NCBI RefSeq assembly: GCF_016406725.1
Contig: NZ_JAEKNT010000232.1
Location: 1 to 55,475, forward strand
Direction of reading: 5' to 3'
DNA length: 55,475 nucleotides
From: Sphaerochaeta sp. S2
GTDB taxonomy: Bacteria; Spirochaetota; Spirochaetia; Sphaerochaetales; Sphaerochaetaceae
Below, piece after piece: positions 1 to 8,196 of the stretch. A program made the position numbers and the translations under genes. Positions within the stretch are counted from its first letter, which is position 1; every line of letters begins with the position of its first letter. A model generated the notes under the pieces. It saw nothing but the letters and a program-made list of their open reading frames with translations, searched no databases and was not told where the DNA came from.

Positions 1-88
1 GTCTATATACTGCACCACTCGGGGGAGTATCCTCTGAATTAAGTAGAAAATATCCGCGTAAAGCGATGTAAAAATTGGAGATTATCTC

Positions 89-256
89 ATGAGTTACAAA
101 GGAAAAAGAACCTACCAGCCCAGTAGAGTGAAGAGAAACAGAAAGTTTGGTTTTAGGGCTCGTATGGCAACAAAGGGCGGTCGCCTGGTCTTGGCCCGCA
201 GAAGAGCCAAAGGCAGACATAAGCTGTCCGTATGTGATGAGAAGAAGCCTTTCTAA
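89..256 (+). CDS. rpmH: 50S ribosomal protein L34
   Basis: A 55-residue, very basic protein, read by hand because it is too short for most ORF callers. It shows the L34 hallmarks: KRTYQPS near the N-terminus, then [24 protein letters not shown]34 is a structural protein of the large ribosomal subunit. GGAG at 77-80 is the ribosome binding site. Compared with the usual 44-47 residues there are four extra N-terminal residues and a C-terminal tail (CDEKKPF) after the normal end of the family. The tail exists because the frame stays open across the start of rnpA, which overlaps by 20 nt. The next genes are rnpA, yidC and jag, the standard bacterial order. Confidence 0.95.
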   Translation: MSYKGKRTYQPSRVKRNRKFGFRARMATKGGRLVLARRRAKGRHKLSVCDEKKPF

Positions 257-587
257 ACAAGAAATTGTAAAACGTAAACCGGAGATTGACCGAATTTTCA
301 AGACTGGCAGGCATTATTCCTGCCGTGGATTGAAACTTATTGTAAGTCAGAACCAACTGGATGTTGATAGGATTGTGGTAATTCCGGTCCGTCATTACGG
401 TAATGCTGTCCAAAGAAACAGGATCCGTAGACAAATCAAGGAAATTTGGCGTACAGAAAAGCCTAGGATGGTCCCCGGTTACGATTTTGCATTTGTCGTT
501 TATCCAGGAAAGGTTCTTGATTATGCATTCCAAAAGGAACAAATACTCTCTCTCTGCGATAAGGCTGGGGTGTTTAACCAGTCTTAA
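237..587 (+). CDS. rnpA: Ribonuclease P protein component
   Basis: 116-residue basic protein subunit of RNase P, which binds the catalytic RNA and helps mature tRNA 5' ends. The family signature is seen as [17 protein letters not shown] in the middle of the protein, after the N-terminal basic segment ([20 protein letters not shown]). The start at ATG 237 is chosen because family homology begins at MRRSLSKQ; the frame is open upstream to a TTG at 147 inside rpmH, but that extension has no RnpA character. No Shine-Dalgarno is visible, so translation is probably coupled to rpmH, whose last 20 nt it overlaps. No yidD lies between rnpA and yidC. Confidence 0.93.
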   Translation: MRRSLSKQEIVKRKPEIDRIFKTGRHYSCRGLKLIVSQNQLDVDRIVVIPVRHYGNAVQRNRIRRQIKEIWRTEKPRMVPGYDFAFVVYPGKVLDYAFQKEQILSLCDKAGVFNQS

Positions 588-678
588 AACGCTTTCATAA
601 CACTCCTCATTCTGTTGTTCTGTCCTATCTTTCCTGTGATTGCTTTCTTCTCTACACATCCCCCCATCAGGAGCAGAT

Positions 679-2502
679 ATGGATAAAAATACCATTCTAG
701 CCATTGTTCTATCCGTATTGGTCATTACCATCGGAATGACCATCCAAGCCACTTTCTTCGCGCCGGCCACCCCTGAAATGGTGCCGACCACTGAACAAGT
801 TGAAACCTCGAGCAACACTTCAGGTCAGAGTACCTATCTGGAGCCAGCCCAATCGAGTCAGGTTTCAGCCAATATTGCATGGGACAGTAGTCTCCCAGGT
901 TCAATGGTTGCTGTTGGCAGCGAAGGAAATAAGACTCCCTTCACATTTGAGACAAACTATTTCTTGATTGAATTCAATCCCAGTGGTGCCTCAATTGCTT
1001 CCTTTAAGCTGAAAGATCACCTTGATGAAGGGGAGCCTGTTGAACTCTTGTTCAAGGATGCATCATCCAATGATGCTTTCTTGATGTATGCAGGAAATGA
1101 CAAGACCAATCCCATCGATGCAACCTTCCGTTACCAGATCATTGGTAACCAGGTGCAATTCACCCAGGAGTTTGCCCTTCTCGAGGAAGATGGAAAGACC
1201 CCTGGAGCCCCATTCTCCATCACAAAGACCTACACTTTTGGAGAAGAGGATTATCTCTTCGAAATAGACGTAGAGACCAGAAACAGTGAGAACAAGGCCA
1301 TACCTCTCTCCTTTGAGAATTATGCCTATACGCTCGCCTTTGAACCACAGATTGGTCCCTCTTTCTCCTCCCTCGATAATAACTACAACTATCGTCGTTT
1401 TTATATCAAGGAAGACGGATCTTCCAAGAAGGATCAGGTTAAGTTGAGCAATGGTGCATATGCAACAACCAAACCTCTTTCCTGGGTAGCGCTTGTCGGA
1501 AAGTATTTCTCTATGATTGCCATTCCTGATGCAACCAACTATATGGTCAGCTTGAGTGAAGTTTCAGATGAAGGTCTTCCTCTTCAGTCGAACATCTATC
1601 TGAGCAGACCAACAATCAAGAGTGCAGCCCAGACGGATACCTTCAGGTTCTATGCCGGTCCACAGCTCAAGGGTGATATGGTCATCTACAACGATGCTTC
1701 CCTGAATAGCTTTGGGGTATCGGGATTGCAGCTTGAAGCAGCGCTGGACAGCAGTTCATGGCTTGGATGGTTGGAGACAATCTTGAAGACCCTCTTGAAT
1801 ATGCTATACCGGGTGATCCCGAACTATGGTATTGGTATCATCATCCTTACTTTCCTCCTTAAGCTGGTACTCTACCCGATTACCAAGAAGGGCATGGAGT
1901 CAACTGCAAAGATGGCATCCCTATCCCCTAAGATGCAGGAGATCAAGGAAAAGTATCCTGACAATCCAACCAAGCAGAACGAAGAGATGGCGACTTTATA
2001 CAAGAAAGAGAAGATCAACCCCATGGGTGGATGTCTTCCGATGTTGTTGCAGTTCCCTATCCTTATTGCCTTCTACGGATTGCTCAATAAGCACTTTGAG
2101 TTGAGAGGAGCGATGTTCATCCCAGGATGGATTCCTGACTTGAGCCGTCCAGATACGGTTGCGAGCTTGCCGTTCAACCTGCCATTCCTTGGCAATGAAC
2201 TGCACTTGCTTCCCATTTTCTATACAGTAAGTATGATTTTCTCAATGAAAATAACCCAGAACGCCTCAACTGCAGGTAGTCAGCAGGGCATGATGAAATT
2301 CATGACCTACGGAATGCCGTTGATGTTCTTCTTTGTGTTGTACAATGCTCCTTCTGGTTTGATCCTCTACTGGTCAGTGATGAATGCCCTATCCATCCTT
2401 CAGCAGCTGCATACAAACAAGAAGAAACAGCGTGAGGCAAATGAGGAAGCACAGAACAACGTGCAGCAGTTCCCAGGTCCAAAGGGAAAGGGACGCAAAT
2501 AG
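679..2502 (+). CDS. yidC: Membrane protein insertase YidC
   Basis: 607-residue inner-membrane insertase and chaperone that works alone or with SecYEG. Visible architecture: N-terminal signal-anchor (residues 3-24), a long periplasmic beta-sandwich domain of about 340 residues as in Gram-negative YidC, then the conserved C-terminal membrane core beginning near YGIGIIILTFLLKLVLYP, with the positively charged coiled loop (KMASLSPKMQEIKEKYPD) and MGGCLPMLLQFPILIAFYGLL. The C-terminus is basic. ATG 679 is preferred over an upstream in-frame start at 640 because AGGAG lies at 669-673 and the signal-anchor begins there. The large periplasmic domain implies a cell with an outer membrane. Confidence 0.96.
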   Translation: MDKNTILAIVLSVLVITIGMTIQATFFAPATPEMVPTTEQVETSSNTSGQSTYLEPAQSSQVSANIAWDSSLPGSMVAVGSEGNKTPFTFETNYFLIEFNPSGASIASFKLKDHLDEGEPVELLFKDASSNDAFLMYAGNDKTNPIDATFRYQIIGNQVQFTQEFALLEEDGKTPGAPFSITKTYTFGEEDYLFEIDVETRNSENKAIPLSFENYAYTLAFEPQIGPSFSSLDNNYNYRRFYIKEDGSSKKDQVKLSNGAYATTKPLSWVALVGKYFSMIAIPDATNYMVSLSEVSDEGLPLQSNIYLSRPTIKSAAQTDTFRFYAGPQLKGDMVIYNDASLNSFGVSGLQLEAALDSSSWLGWLETILKTLLNMLYRVIPNYGIGIIILTFLLKLVLYPITKKGMESTAKMASLSPKMQEIKEKYPDNPTKQNEEMATLYKKEKINPMGGCLPMLLQFPILIAFYGLLNKHFELRGAMFIPGWIPDLSRPDTVASLPFNLPFLGNELHLLPIFYTVSMIFSMKITQNASTAGSQQGMMKFMTYGMPLMFFFVLYNAPSGLILYWSVMNALSILQQLHTNKKKQREANEEAQNNVQQFPGPKGKGRK

Positions 2503-2513
2503 AAATTCAACTG

Positions 2514-2530
2514 CGGGGGATTTTCCCCCG
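2514..2530 (+). other. Short hairpin between yidC and khpB
   Basis: CGGGGG at 2514-2519 and CCCCCG at 2525-2530 form a 6-bp all-GC stem with a 5-nt loop. It stands 3 nt before the CGGAG ribosome binding site of the next gene and has no clear downstream T tract. It could stabilise or process the yidC mRNA end or modulate khpB translation; a real terminator is less likely. Confidence 0.45.
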
Positions 2531-2543
2531 AACGGAGTAGCAT

Positions 2544-3224
2544 ATGATGAAAGAATTCGAAGGACGTACTGAGCAGGAAGCTATTGCAAAAGCAATTGAG
2601 GAACTGCATATTGAGCGTGAAGATTTCGATGTGGAAATCGTTGAACCGGTCAAAAAAGGGCTCTTCAAGAAGAGCAATGTGAAGATCAGGATTCATTTTG
2701 ACGATGGAAGCAATCTGGAACCGGATACATTTGAAGATGATGATGAGAGAGAACTGGAACAGCCTATCAACAGCGAACTTGAGGACAAGTTGCTAACCTT
2801 TGTGGCTACTGTCTTGGACAAGATGGGCTATGAAGGCAGGGTTTCCATTGGGTTCAGGAAGGAGCGTAAGCTTGGATTGAATATTGAGAGTGACAACTCA
2901 AATATCATCATTGGACGTAAAGGTAAGAACCTCGATGCCATCCAGCTTATTGCCAATGTGTATGCTGGCCAACTCGATCCTGACATGAAGGTCATCGTTG
3001 ATAGTGAAAACTATCGTATGAGGCATGAAGAGCAGCTGATCAGAATGGCTTTCAAGACCGCTGAACAGGTACGAAAGAGTGGGAGAAGCAAGTTGCTTGA
3101 ACCAATGAATCCGTATGAGAGAAGGCTTGTCCATACTGCTCTCAATGACTTTGGTGGGGTAGAGACCAAGAGTGAGGGAGACGGGCTGTATAAACAGATA
3201 CGAATCTCCAACGAGAGAAACTAA
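2544..3224 (+). CDS. khpB: RNA-binding protein KhpB/Jag (Jag_N, KH, R3H)
   Basis: 226 residues. The N-terminal Jag_N segment (FEGRTEQEAIAKAIEEL) is followed by an acidic linker (about 60-80), a KH domain with IIIGRKGKNLDAIQLIANVYA, and a C-terminal R3H domain with NYRMRHEE and LLEPMNPYERRLVHTALND. The family binds RNA, typically partnering KhpA, and affects cell envelope and division genes in Gram-positives. It follows yidC as in many bacteria. ATG 2544 and 2547 are both possible; the ribosome binding site CGGAG is at 2533-2537. A strong terminator follows the stop, so this closes the rpmH-yidC-jag unit. Confidence 0.93.
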   Translation: MMKEFEGRTEQEAIAKAIEELHIEREDFDVEIVEPVKKGLFKKSNVKIRIHFDDGSNLEPDTFEDDDERELEQPINSELEDKLLTFVATVLDKMGYEGRVSIGFRKERKLGLNIESDNSNIIIGRKGKNLDAIQLIANVYAGQLDPDMKVIVDSENYRMRHEEQLIRMAFKTAEQVRKSGRSKLLEPMNPYERRLVHTALNDFGGVETKSEGDGLYKQIRISNERN

Positions 3225-3231
3225 TCCAACA

Positions 3232-3260
3232 ACGGGATCCAATCATGGTTCCCGTTTTTT
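3232..3260 (+). terminator. Intrinsic terminator after khpB
   Basis: ACGGGA at 3232-3237 pairs with TCCCGT at 3250-3255, with inner CCA/TGG pairing, followed directly by a run of six T. It separates the yidC-khpB transcript from the nrdD promoter a few bases downstream. Confidence 0.85.
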
Positions 3261-3265
3261 AATGC

Positions 3266-3294
3266 TTGACAAATATTCAGAACAGACCTACTGT
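3266..3294 (+). promoter_or_regulatory. Promoter of the nrdD riboswitch transcript
   Basis: TTGACA (3266-3271), 17-bp spacer, TACTGT (3289-3294). The predicted start, about 3301, is exactly where a perfect hairpin begins (TGTGCC at 3301-3306, loop GTAT, GGCACA at 3311-3316), so the mRNA would carry a 5'-terminal stem-loop before the riboswitch. Confidence 0.7.
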
Positions 3295-3329
3295 AACTAG
3301 TGTGCCGTATGGCACAAAACACTATATCT

Positions 3330-3475
3330 TGTGTGTATAGGAAAAGGGAAGTTGGGTGTAGAAGCCCACGCGGTCCCGCCGCTGTGATGGGGAGTTCCGG
3401 GCAATATCCACTGGAGAAATCTGGGAAGGAGCCTGGGATGAAGAACCTAAGCCAGAAGACCTTGCCTGTACAGAC
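3330..3475 (+). promoter_or_regulatory. Cobalamin riboswitch (AdoCbl class)
   Basis: The conserved landmarks appear in order: AAAAGGGAA at 3342-3350, the GCGGTCCCGCCGCTGTGA core around 3370-3387, CCACTG near 3408, GGGAAGG, GATGA, and the B12 box GCCAGAAGACCTTGCC at 3451-3466. Flanking GTGT/ACAC elements can form P1. Downstream, ACACGCC and GGCGTGT form a hairpin at about 3473-3506, and CTCC/GGAG around the nrdD ribosome binding site (3533-3549) could sequester it, so control is probably at translation initiation. B12 binding is expected to switch nrdDG off; the exact platform is inferred. Confidence 0.92.
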
Positions 3476-3554
3476 ACGCCGTCACGGAGCATGACATAAG
3501 GCGTGTGCCTCAGAGCACCCTCTTTATACGTCTTGTCTCCGCGAGGAGGAAACC

Positions 3555-5630
3555 ATGCAACAGCAAGTGGTCAAGAGAGACGGGCAGGTGGTTCTCTGCG
3601 AGGTTCAGAAAATCATTGATGCAATCGAAAAAGCAGCGAATGCTGCAGGACAAAAAGTGGATGCCAAGATGGTTGCCACCATCGTTTTGTCCAAGACAAA
3701 GGGAAAGGACAAGGTAGAGGTGGAGTATATCCAGGATCTTGTTGAAGAATCCCTGATGGAACAGAGCTATCAAGCAACCGCAAAAGCCTACATCCTCTAC
3801 CGTAAGGGGAGGGAACGGGTAAGAGAGGGCAAGGCCCTCATCAAGGCAACGAATGAGCTGTTCAGTGCCTACCTTGATGATACAACCTGGAGAGTTAAGG
3901 AGAATGCCAATACCAGACGTTCTGTCAATGGTATGAACAACTACATCCGTGAACGATTCACTGAGCAGTACTGGTTGCATGAAATCTATCCTGAGACTAT
4001 CCGTGAAGCCCACCAGAGTGGATCACTGCATCTCCATGACCTTGGCTTCTTTGGCCCATACTGTTGTGGATGGGACCTTCGCCAGTTGCTTACCTCTGGC
4101 TTTGGAGGTGTTGATGGGAAAGTTTCCAGTAAGCCGGCAAAACACTTTCGGTCCCTGCTTGGACAGGTGGTGAATGCAACCTTCACCTTCCAGGGGGAGT
4201 GTGCAGGAGCACAGGCCTGGTCTTCCTTTGACACCTACTGTGCACCATTCATCAGGTATGATGGCCTTACCTTCCGTGAGGTCAAGCAAGCAATGCAGGA
4301 GTTTATTTTCAATCTCAATGTCCCTACCCGAGTAGGGTTCCAGTGCCCCTTCTCCAATCTGACCTTTGATATCACCGTTCCTTCCAGCTTGAGGGATGTT
4401 TCGGTCATCCGGGGAGGAGAGGTGCAAAAAGAGACCTATGGGGAGTTCCAAAATGAGATGGATATGGTCAACCATGCCTTCTGTGAGGTCATGGAGGAAG
4501 GGGATGCTTCTGGAAGAGTGTTCACATTTCCCATCCCTACCTACAATGTAACCAAGCAGTTTCCCTGGGAATCGAAGGTTGTGGATTCCATTTTTGCCAT
4601 GACCGCAAAATACGGGATTCCTTACTTCTCCAATTATGTGAACAGTGACTTGTCCCCTGAGGATACACTCTCAATGTGCTGCCGGCTCAGACTCGATACC
4701 TCTGAGCTCAAGAAGCGAGGTGGAGGACTCTTTGGCTCTAATCCCCTTACTGGCTCGATCGGTGTGGTGACATTGAATCTTCCCAGGCTTGCTTATGAGT
4801 GCAAGGATGAGAAGCAATTCATGTCTGCACTCCATGATCTTTCCCTCCTGGCTAAAAAGAGCCTTGAAATCAAGCGAAACGTCATTGAGAAGCAGACCGA
4901 ACGTGGCATGTATCCCTTTAGCCGATTCTCCTTGGAAACGGTAAAACAACGTAATGGGAGCTATTGGGCAAACCACTTCAGCACCATCGGAATCGTGGGG
5001 ATGGAAGAGGCTTGTCTCAACCTATTCGGTAAGGAAGGATCCCTTACAACCGAGAAAGGACAGTCCTTTGCCCTTCGGGTACTCTCAACGTTACGGGAAA
5101 TCATACAAGGCTTCCAGAGTGAGACAGGTAACTTCTACAACCTTGAGGCGACCCCCGCCGAGGGAGCCAGCTACCGATTGGCAAACCTCGATAAGAAAGC
5201 CTTTGGTGATATCATTACCGCCGGCGAAGATGTTGCTTACTATACCAACTCCTCCCAGCTCCCTGTAGGCTATACCGATGATCTCTATGAGACATTAGAG
5301 AAGCAGGACGAACTACAGTGCCAATACACAGGAGGAACAGTACTGCACCTCTATCTTGCCCAAAGGATAGAGGACCCAAAGCTTGCCAAGCAGTTGGTAA
5401 GGAATGTATGTACCCGTTACAAACTTCCCTATGTCTCCCTTACCCCTACCTTCTCTACCTGCAAGAACCATGGATATCTCGATGGAGAGGTTGAATATTG
5501 CCCGTATTGTGGGGAAAAGACCGAGGTATGGACCAGGGTGGTTGGCTATCTCAGGCCAAAGGAAGATTTCCATCCTGGAAAGCAAGAGGAACATCGCCAG
5601 AGAAAGTCATATACGGTAAAAGTATCATGA
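3555..5630 (+). CDS. nrdD: Anaerobic ribonucleoside-triphosphate reductase (class III)
   Basis: 691 residues; makes deoxyribonucleotides anaerobically with a glycyl radical. N-terminal ATP-cone (QVVKRDGQVVLCEVQKIIDAIEKA, residues 4-95) for allosteric control. The barrel carries the active-site cysteines in GFFGPYCCGWDL and LSMCCRLRLD and the loop NPLTGSIGVVTLNLPRL. The C-terminus has the zinc-type site (CKNHGYL, then CPYCG) and the glycyl radical loop RVVGYL with Gly about 664, followed by GKQEE. The usual Asn before GK is replaced by HP. AGGAGG at 3544-3549 sets the start. It sits directly downstream of the B12 riboswitch and overlaps nrdG by 4 nt (ATGA). Confidence 0.96.
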   Translation: MQQQVVKRDGQVVLCEVQKIIDAIEKAANAAGQKVDAKMVATIVLSKTKGKDKVEVEYIQDLVEESLMEQSYQATAKAYILYRKGRERVREGKALIKATNELFSAYLDDTTWRVKENANTRRSVNGMNNYIRERFTEQYWLHEIYPETIREAHQSGSLHLHDLGFFGPYCCGWDLRQLLTSGFGGVDGKVSSKPAKHFRSLLGQVVNATFTFQGECAGAQAWSSFDTYCAPFIRYDGLTFREVKQAMQEFIFNLNVPTRVGFQCPFSNLTFDITVPSSLRDVSVIRGGEVQKETYGEFQNEMDMVNHAFCEVMEEGDASGRVFTFPIPTYNVTKQFPWESKVVDSIFAMTAKYGIPYFSNYVNSDLSPEDTLSMCCRLRLDTSELKKRGGGLFGSNPLTGSIGVVTLNLPRLAYECKDEKQFMSALHDLSLLAKKSLEIKRNVIEKQTERGMYPFSRFSLETVKQRNGSYWANHFSTIGIVGMEEACLNLFGKEGSLTTEKGQSFALRVLSTLREIIQGFQSETGNFYNLEATPAEGASYRLANLDKKAFGDIITAGEDVAYYTNSSQLPVGYTDDLYETLEKQDELQCQYTGGTVLHLYLAQRIEDPKLAKQLVRNVCTRYKLPYVSLTPTFSTCKNHGYLDGEVEYCPYCGEKTEVWTRVVGYLRPKEDFHPGKQEEHRQRKSYTVKVS

Positions 5631-6334
5631 TCGTCAGTGGTATTGAAGGCTCATCATTCTTGGACTATCCAGGGATGTTGAGCTGTGTTCTCTTTACCCA
5701 AGGGTGCAACTATGACTGCTTCTATTGTCATAACCGTGCATTAATTGGACATAAGAATGGGTTTATAGGCTATCAGGAGATAGAGAGTTTTCTGAAGAAA
5801 AGAGTGGGTTTTCTACAAGCGGTTGTCATCAGTGGAGGAGAGCCCACCTTGCATGACAGTCTCCCTCAGTATTTCTCCTTGGCTAAAAGCCTTGGCTATC
5901 TTGCCAAACTTGATACCAATGGAAGTCGTCCGGGAGTGCTTTTGGAATTGTTGGAAGCAGGGTTGCTTGACTACGTTGCACTGGATGTAAAAGCGCCATG
6001 GGCAAGGTATCGGGAAATTGCAGGAAAAGGGGCTGACCCAGTGAATGTGCAACGATGTGTGTCTTTGCTTCAGGAGTATCAGCTTATGCATCCATCTTTC
6101 CAATGGGAGGTGAGAACCACATTGGCTCCAACCTTAATGAAAGAGGATTTATTGGAGATTGCTGGGATGCTGCCTGAAGTAAACCGCTGGGCATTGAATT
6201 TCTATCGTACACCGAAGGAGTACAAGGAAGAGGATGGAATGAGAATCAACCAACCCGCCCTGAGCGAGCGGGAGGTTTTTGGTATGCAAGAGAGATTGCT
6301 TCTCTTGCAGCCTAATCTCAAGCGAGTGAGATAA
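5627..6334 (+). CDS. nrdG: Anaerobic ribonucleotide reductase activating protein (radical SAM)
   Basis: 235 residues. Radical SAM activase that abstracts hydrogen from the NrdD glycine. Cys27, Cys31 and Cys34 form the CxxxCxxC cluster motif (GCNYDCFYC), followed by the SAM-binding SGGEPTLH. Similarity is to the NrdG2-type activases, longer than the Enterobacteria form. The start ATG 5627 overlaps the nrdD stop as ATGA, the classic translational coupling, although the frame is open upstream inside nrdD. The 3' end overlaps the convergent metK by 17 bp. Confidence 0.93.
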   Translation: MIVSGIEGSSFLDYPGMLSCVLFTQGCNYDCFYCHNRALIGHKNGFIGYQEIESFLKKRVGFLQAVVISGGEPTLHDSLPQYFSLAKSLGYLAKLDTNGSRPGVLLELLEAGLLDYVALDVKAPWARYREIAGKGADPVNVQRCVSLLQEYQLMHPSFQWEVRTTLAPTLMKEDLLEIAGMLPEVNRWALNFYRTPKEYKEEDGMRINQPALSEREVFGMQERLLLLQPNLKRVR

Positions 6335-7463
6335 TCTGTTCCCAGGGAAGGTCGTTCTTGCCGAAGTGTCCATAGTTCATGGTCTTCTGATAGATCGGCC
6401 TTTTTAGATCCAGTGTCTTTATGATACCTGCTGGGGTGAGGTCGAACTTCTCCCTTACCAGCTTTTCCAATTGTTCATCGTCCTCTGTTCCAGTCCCAAA
6501 GGTATCGACATATACGGAGATGGGATAGGGAACACCGATTGCATAGGAGAGTTGGACCTCACAGGTTGTGCAAAAGCCATTTGCTACCAGGTTCTTTGCA
6601 ACGTAGCGAGCCATGTAGGCACCGCTTCGGTCAACCTTTGAGGGATCTTTCCCGCTGAATGCTCCGCCTCCATGACGACCCATTCCACCATAGGTATCGA
6701 CAATAATCTTTCTCCCTGTCAAACCAGTGTCCCCTGCAGGACCTCCCGTGACAAATCTACCAGTTGGATTAATGTACACCTTGGTTTTATCGTTCAACAG
6801 GCCGGTAGGTCCCAACACGGTTTCAATGACTTCCTTTGTGAGATAGGAGATAAGGGTATCACGACGAGCTTGTTCGGTATGTTGGTGACTGATGACCACC
6901 GAATCTATGTGTACCGGTTTCCCATCTTGGTACAACAGTGATACCTGACTCTTTGCATCGGGTCTCAAAAAAGGAGCTTCGCCACTTTTTCGTAGCTTGC
7001 TCGCCCTTTCCAGGAGTTGATGTGCCCAATAGATCGGGGCTGGCATGAGAGTCTCTGTCTCATTGCAGGCATACCCGAACATCATGCCCTGGTCGCCAGC
7101 ACCTTGTTGGCCGTACAGGGATGTTTCAGCAGTAACTCCCATGGAAATGTCTGGTGATTGGGTATTGGTAAAATCCATTACCTTGAGGGAGTGGTAATCA
7201 AAACCGATTCCCTCATCAGTATACCCAATTTCCTTTACCGTGGATCTAACGATGTTGTCTATGTCGATTGTTGCATTGGTGGAAAGCTCTCCTCCAACCA
7301 CGACCCTGTCAGTCGTTGCGAAGACTTCACAGGCAACCCTGCTCTGTGGGTCCTGGGCAAGACAAGCATCCAATACGGCATCGGAGATCTGATCGCAGAC
7401 CTTGTCCGGATGTCCCTCACTGACTGATTCTGAAGTAAAAATGTGTGAACCGTGTGTTAACAT
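6318..7463 (-). CDS. metK: S-adenosylmethionine synthetase
   Basis: 381 residues; condenses methionine and ATP to SAM. Hallmarks: [21 protein letters not shown] at the N-terminus (ATP-binding His in GHPDK), [33 protein letters not shown], and [23 protein letters not shown]. The protein is full length for the family. ATG 7463 is preceded by AAGGAAGGG on the minus strand, which lies inside a hairpin predicted to hide it. The leader carries a SAM-II-like aptamer, so the product SAM probably feeds back on translation. Its 3' end overlaps nrdG, convergent. Confidence 0.97.
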   Translation of the reverse strand: MLTHGSHIFTSESVSEGHPDKVCDQISDAVLDACLAQDPQSRVACEVFATTDRVVVGGELSTNATIDIDNIVRSTVKEIGYTDEGIGFDYHSLKVMDFTNTQSPDISMGVTAETSLYGQQGAGDQGMMFGYACNETETLMPAPIYWAHQLLERASKLRKSGEAPFLRPDAKSQVSLLYQDGKPVHIDSVVISHQHTEQARRDTLISYLTKEVIETVLGPTGLLNDKTKVYINPTGRFVTGGPAGDTGLTGRKIIVDTYGGMGRHGGGAFSGKDPSKVDRSGAYMARYVAKNLVANGFCTTCEVQLSYAIGVPYPISVYVDTFGTGTEDDEQLEKLVREKFDLTPAGIIKTLDLKRPIYQKTMNYGHFGKNDLPWEQIISLA

Positions 7464-7469
7464 ACTACA

Positions 7470-7495
7470 CCCTTCCTTATGGAACTGCGGAAGGG
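7470..7495 (-). promoter_or_regulatory. Shine-Dalgarno-sequestering hairpin of metK
   Basis: On the minus strand CCCTTCC (7495-7489) can pair with GGAAGGG (7476-7470), which contains the metK ribosome binding site 6 nt from the ATG. The same C-rich arm could instead pair with the AAAAGGGG end of the upstream aptamer. This gives two mutually exclusive folds, a plausible translational switch. Confidence 0.6.
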
Positions 7496-7522
7496 GGAAC
7501 TCAACTCAAATAGATTGATACG

Positions 7523-7584
7523 CTCCCCTTTTAGCAAGTTTCTTTATTGACGCCCGCAAGCCGGGAGGCTGACAAATCGACGTC
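7523..7584 (-). promoter_or_regulatory. SAM-II-like riboswitch in the metK leader
   Basis: Minus strand: GACGTC (7584-7579) pairs with GGCGTC (7554-7549) as P1. The loop begins with GATTT as in SAM-II; after P1 comes AATAAAG and then TTGCTAAAAGGGGAG, close to the conserved AUAAA...GCUAAAAAGGG of the alphaproteobacterial metX aptamer as I remember it. CTCCC in the P1 loop can pair with GGGAG at the 3' end, giving the H-type pseudoknot that defines the class. It sits between a good promoter and metK. The match was made by eye, not by covariance model; SAM-V is an alternative because it shares the core. Confidence 0.65.
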
Positions 7585-7594
7585 ATTGAAAAAG

Positions 7595-7623
7595 ATAGTA
7601 CCAAGAAACAAGGTTTTTTACAA
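7595..7623 (-). promoter_or_regulatory. metK promoter
   Basis: Minus strand TTGTAA (7623-7618), 17-bp spacer, TACTAT (7600-7595). The predicted start near 7588 is only a few bases before the aptamer P1 helix, as expected for a riboswitch leader. Confidence 0.6.
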
Positions 7624-7637
7624 GACAATGGTAGGGG

Positions 7638-7667
7638 TTTACATAACAATAATTGTTATGATATATA
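7638..7667 (+). promoter_or_regulatory. Promoter and operator palindrome of the winged-helix regulator
   Basis: TTTACA (7638-7643), 18-bp spacer, TATATA (7662-7667), with ATG 7675 seven bases later. The spacer holds a perfect inverted repeat, CATAACAA-TAA-TTGTTATG (7642-7660), and a further half-site TGTTATG overlaps the start codon (7671-7677). The arrangement suggests autorepression by the adjacent regulator; binding itself is inferred. Confidence 0.6.
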
Positions 7668-7674
7668 TAATGTT

Positions 7675-8196
7675 ATGAAGATGGTATATATACAAGATGG
7701 AAAACAGTTGGAAATCTACATGCACCCCAAGCGGCAGCAGATTTTGCATGAGTTGAGTGTACAGGGACCGATGACAGCCAAGATGCTCAGTGATGCACTC
7801 GGAATGACCCCCTCCAGTGCAAAACATCATGTTTCCCGATTGATGGAGTTACAGGTAGTCGAGGTGGACCACACAGAATTGATCCATGGTATTACCGCAA
7901 CCTATTACCGGAAACGATTGGTGACGGTGAGTTTCAGCTCTCTCGCTGAAGAGAAAAGAAAGCTTGCTTCCGATATGGTGACCAAACAAATCCACGATGA
8001 CTTCTACAAGAAGGCTCAATCATTTACCGATGGAGATGGTCATTTCCAGGCGGACCAGATTTCGGGAGTCGTACATCTCAGTAGAGATGAGGCTGATGAG
8101 CTTTATAAGCGAATCAGAGCGTTCATAGATGAGAAAGAGAAGAAAGAGGATGGGACTGATCCCTTTGTCTTCTCTCTGATGGCCTATCATGCATAG
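7675..8196 (+). CDS. ArsR/HTH_20-type winged-helix transcriptional regulator
   Basis: 173 residues. The N-terminal half is a winged helix: LEIYMHPKRQQILHEL, then the recognition region PMTAKMLSDALGMTPSSAKHHVSRLMEL and the wing VVEVDHTEL...ATYYRK. The C-terminal half is helical and charged and probably forms the dimer or sensor part. No metal-binding Cys cluster is visible, so it is unlikely to be a classical metal sensor. It overlaps the MFS exporter gene by 8 nt, and a palindrome covers its own promoter, so it likely controls itself and the exporter. There is no Shine-Dalgarno; ATG 7675 or 7681 would be at or near the transcript end. Confidence 0.85.
   Translation: MKMVYIQDGKQLEIYMHPKRQQILHELSVQGPMTAKMLSDALGMTPSSAKHHVSRLMELQVVEVDHTELIHGITATYYRKRLVTVSFSSLAEEKRKLASDMVTKQIHDDFYKKAQSFTDGDGHFQADQISGVVHLSRDEADELYKRIRAFIDEKEKKEDGTDPFVFSLMAYHA

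Noticed and set aside
147-236. Longer RnpA starting at TTG 147
   Set aside because: The extension is the out-of-frame reading of rpmH and shows no RnpA similarity; ATG 237 gives the normal length.
588-678. Possible yidD between rnpA and yidC
   Set aside because: The gap is only about 90 bp and has no YidD-like frame on either strand.
153-818. 221-codon minus-strand frame over rnpA and the start of yidC
   Set aside because: Opposite two conserved genes and without coding character.
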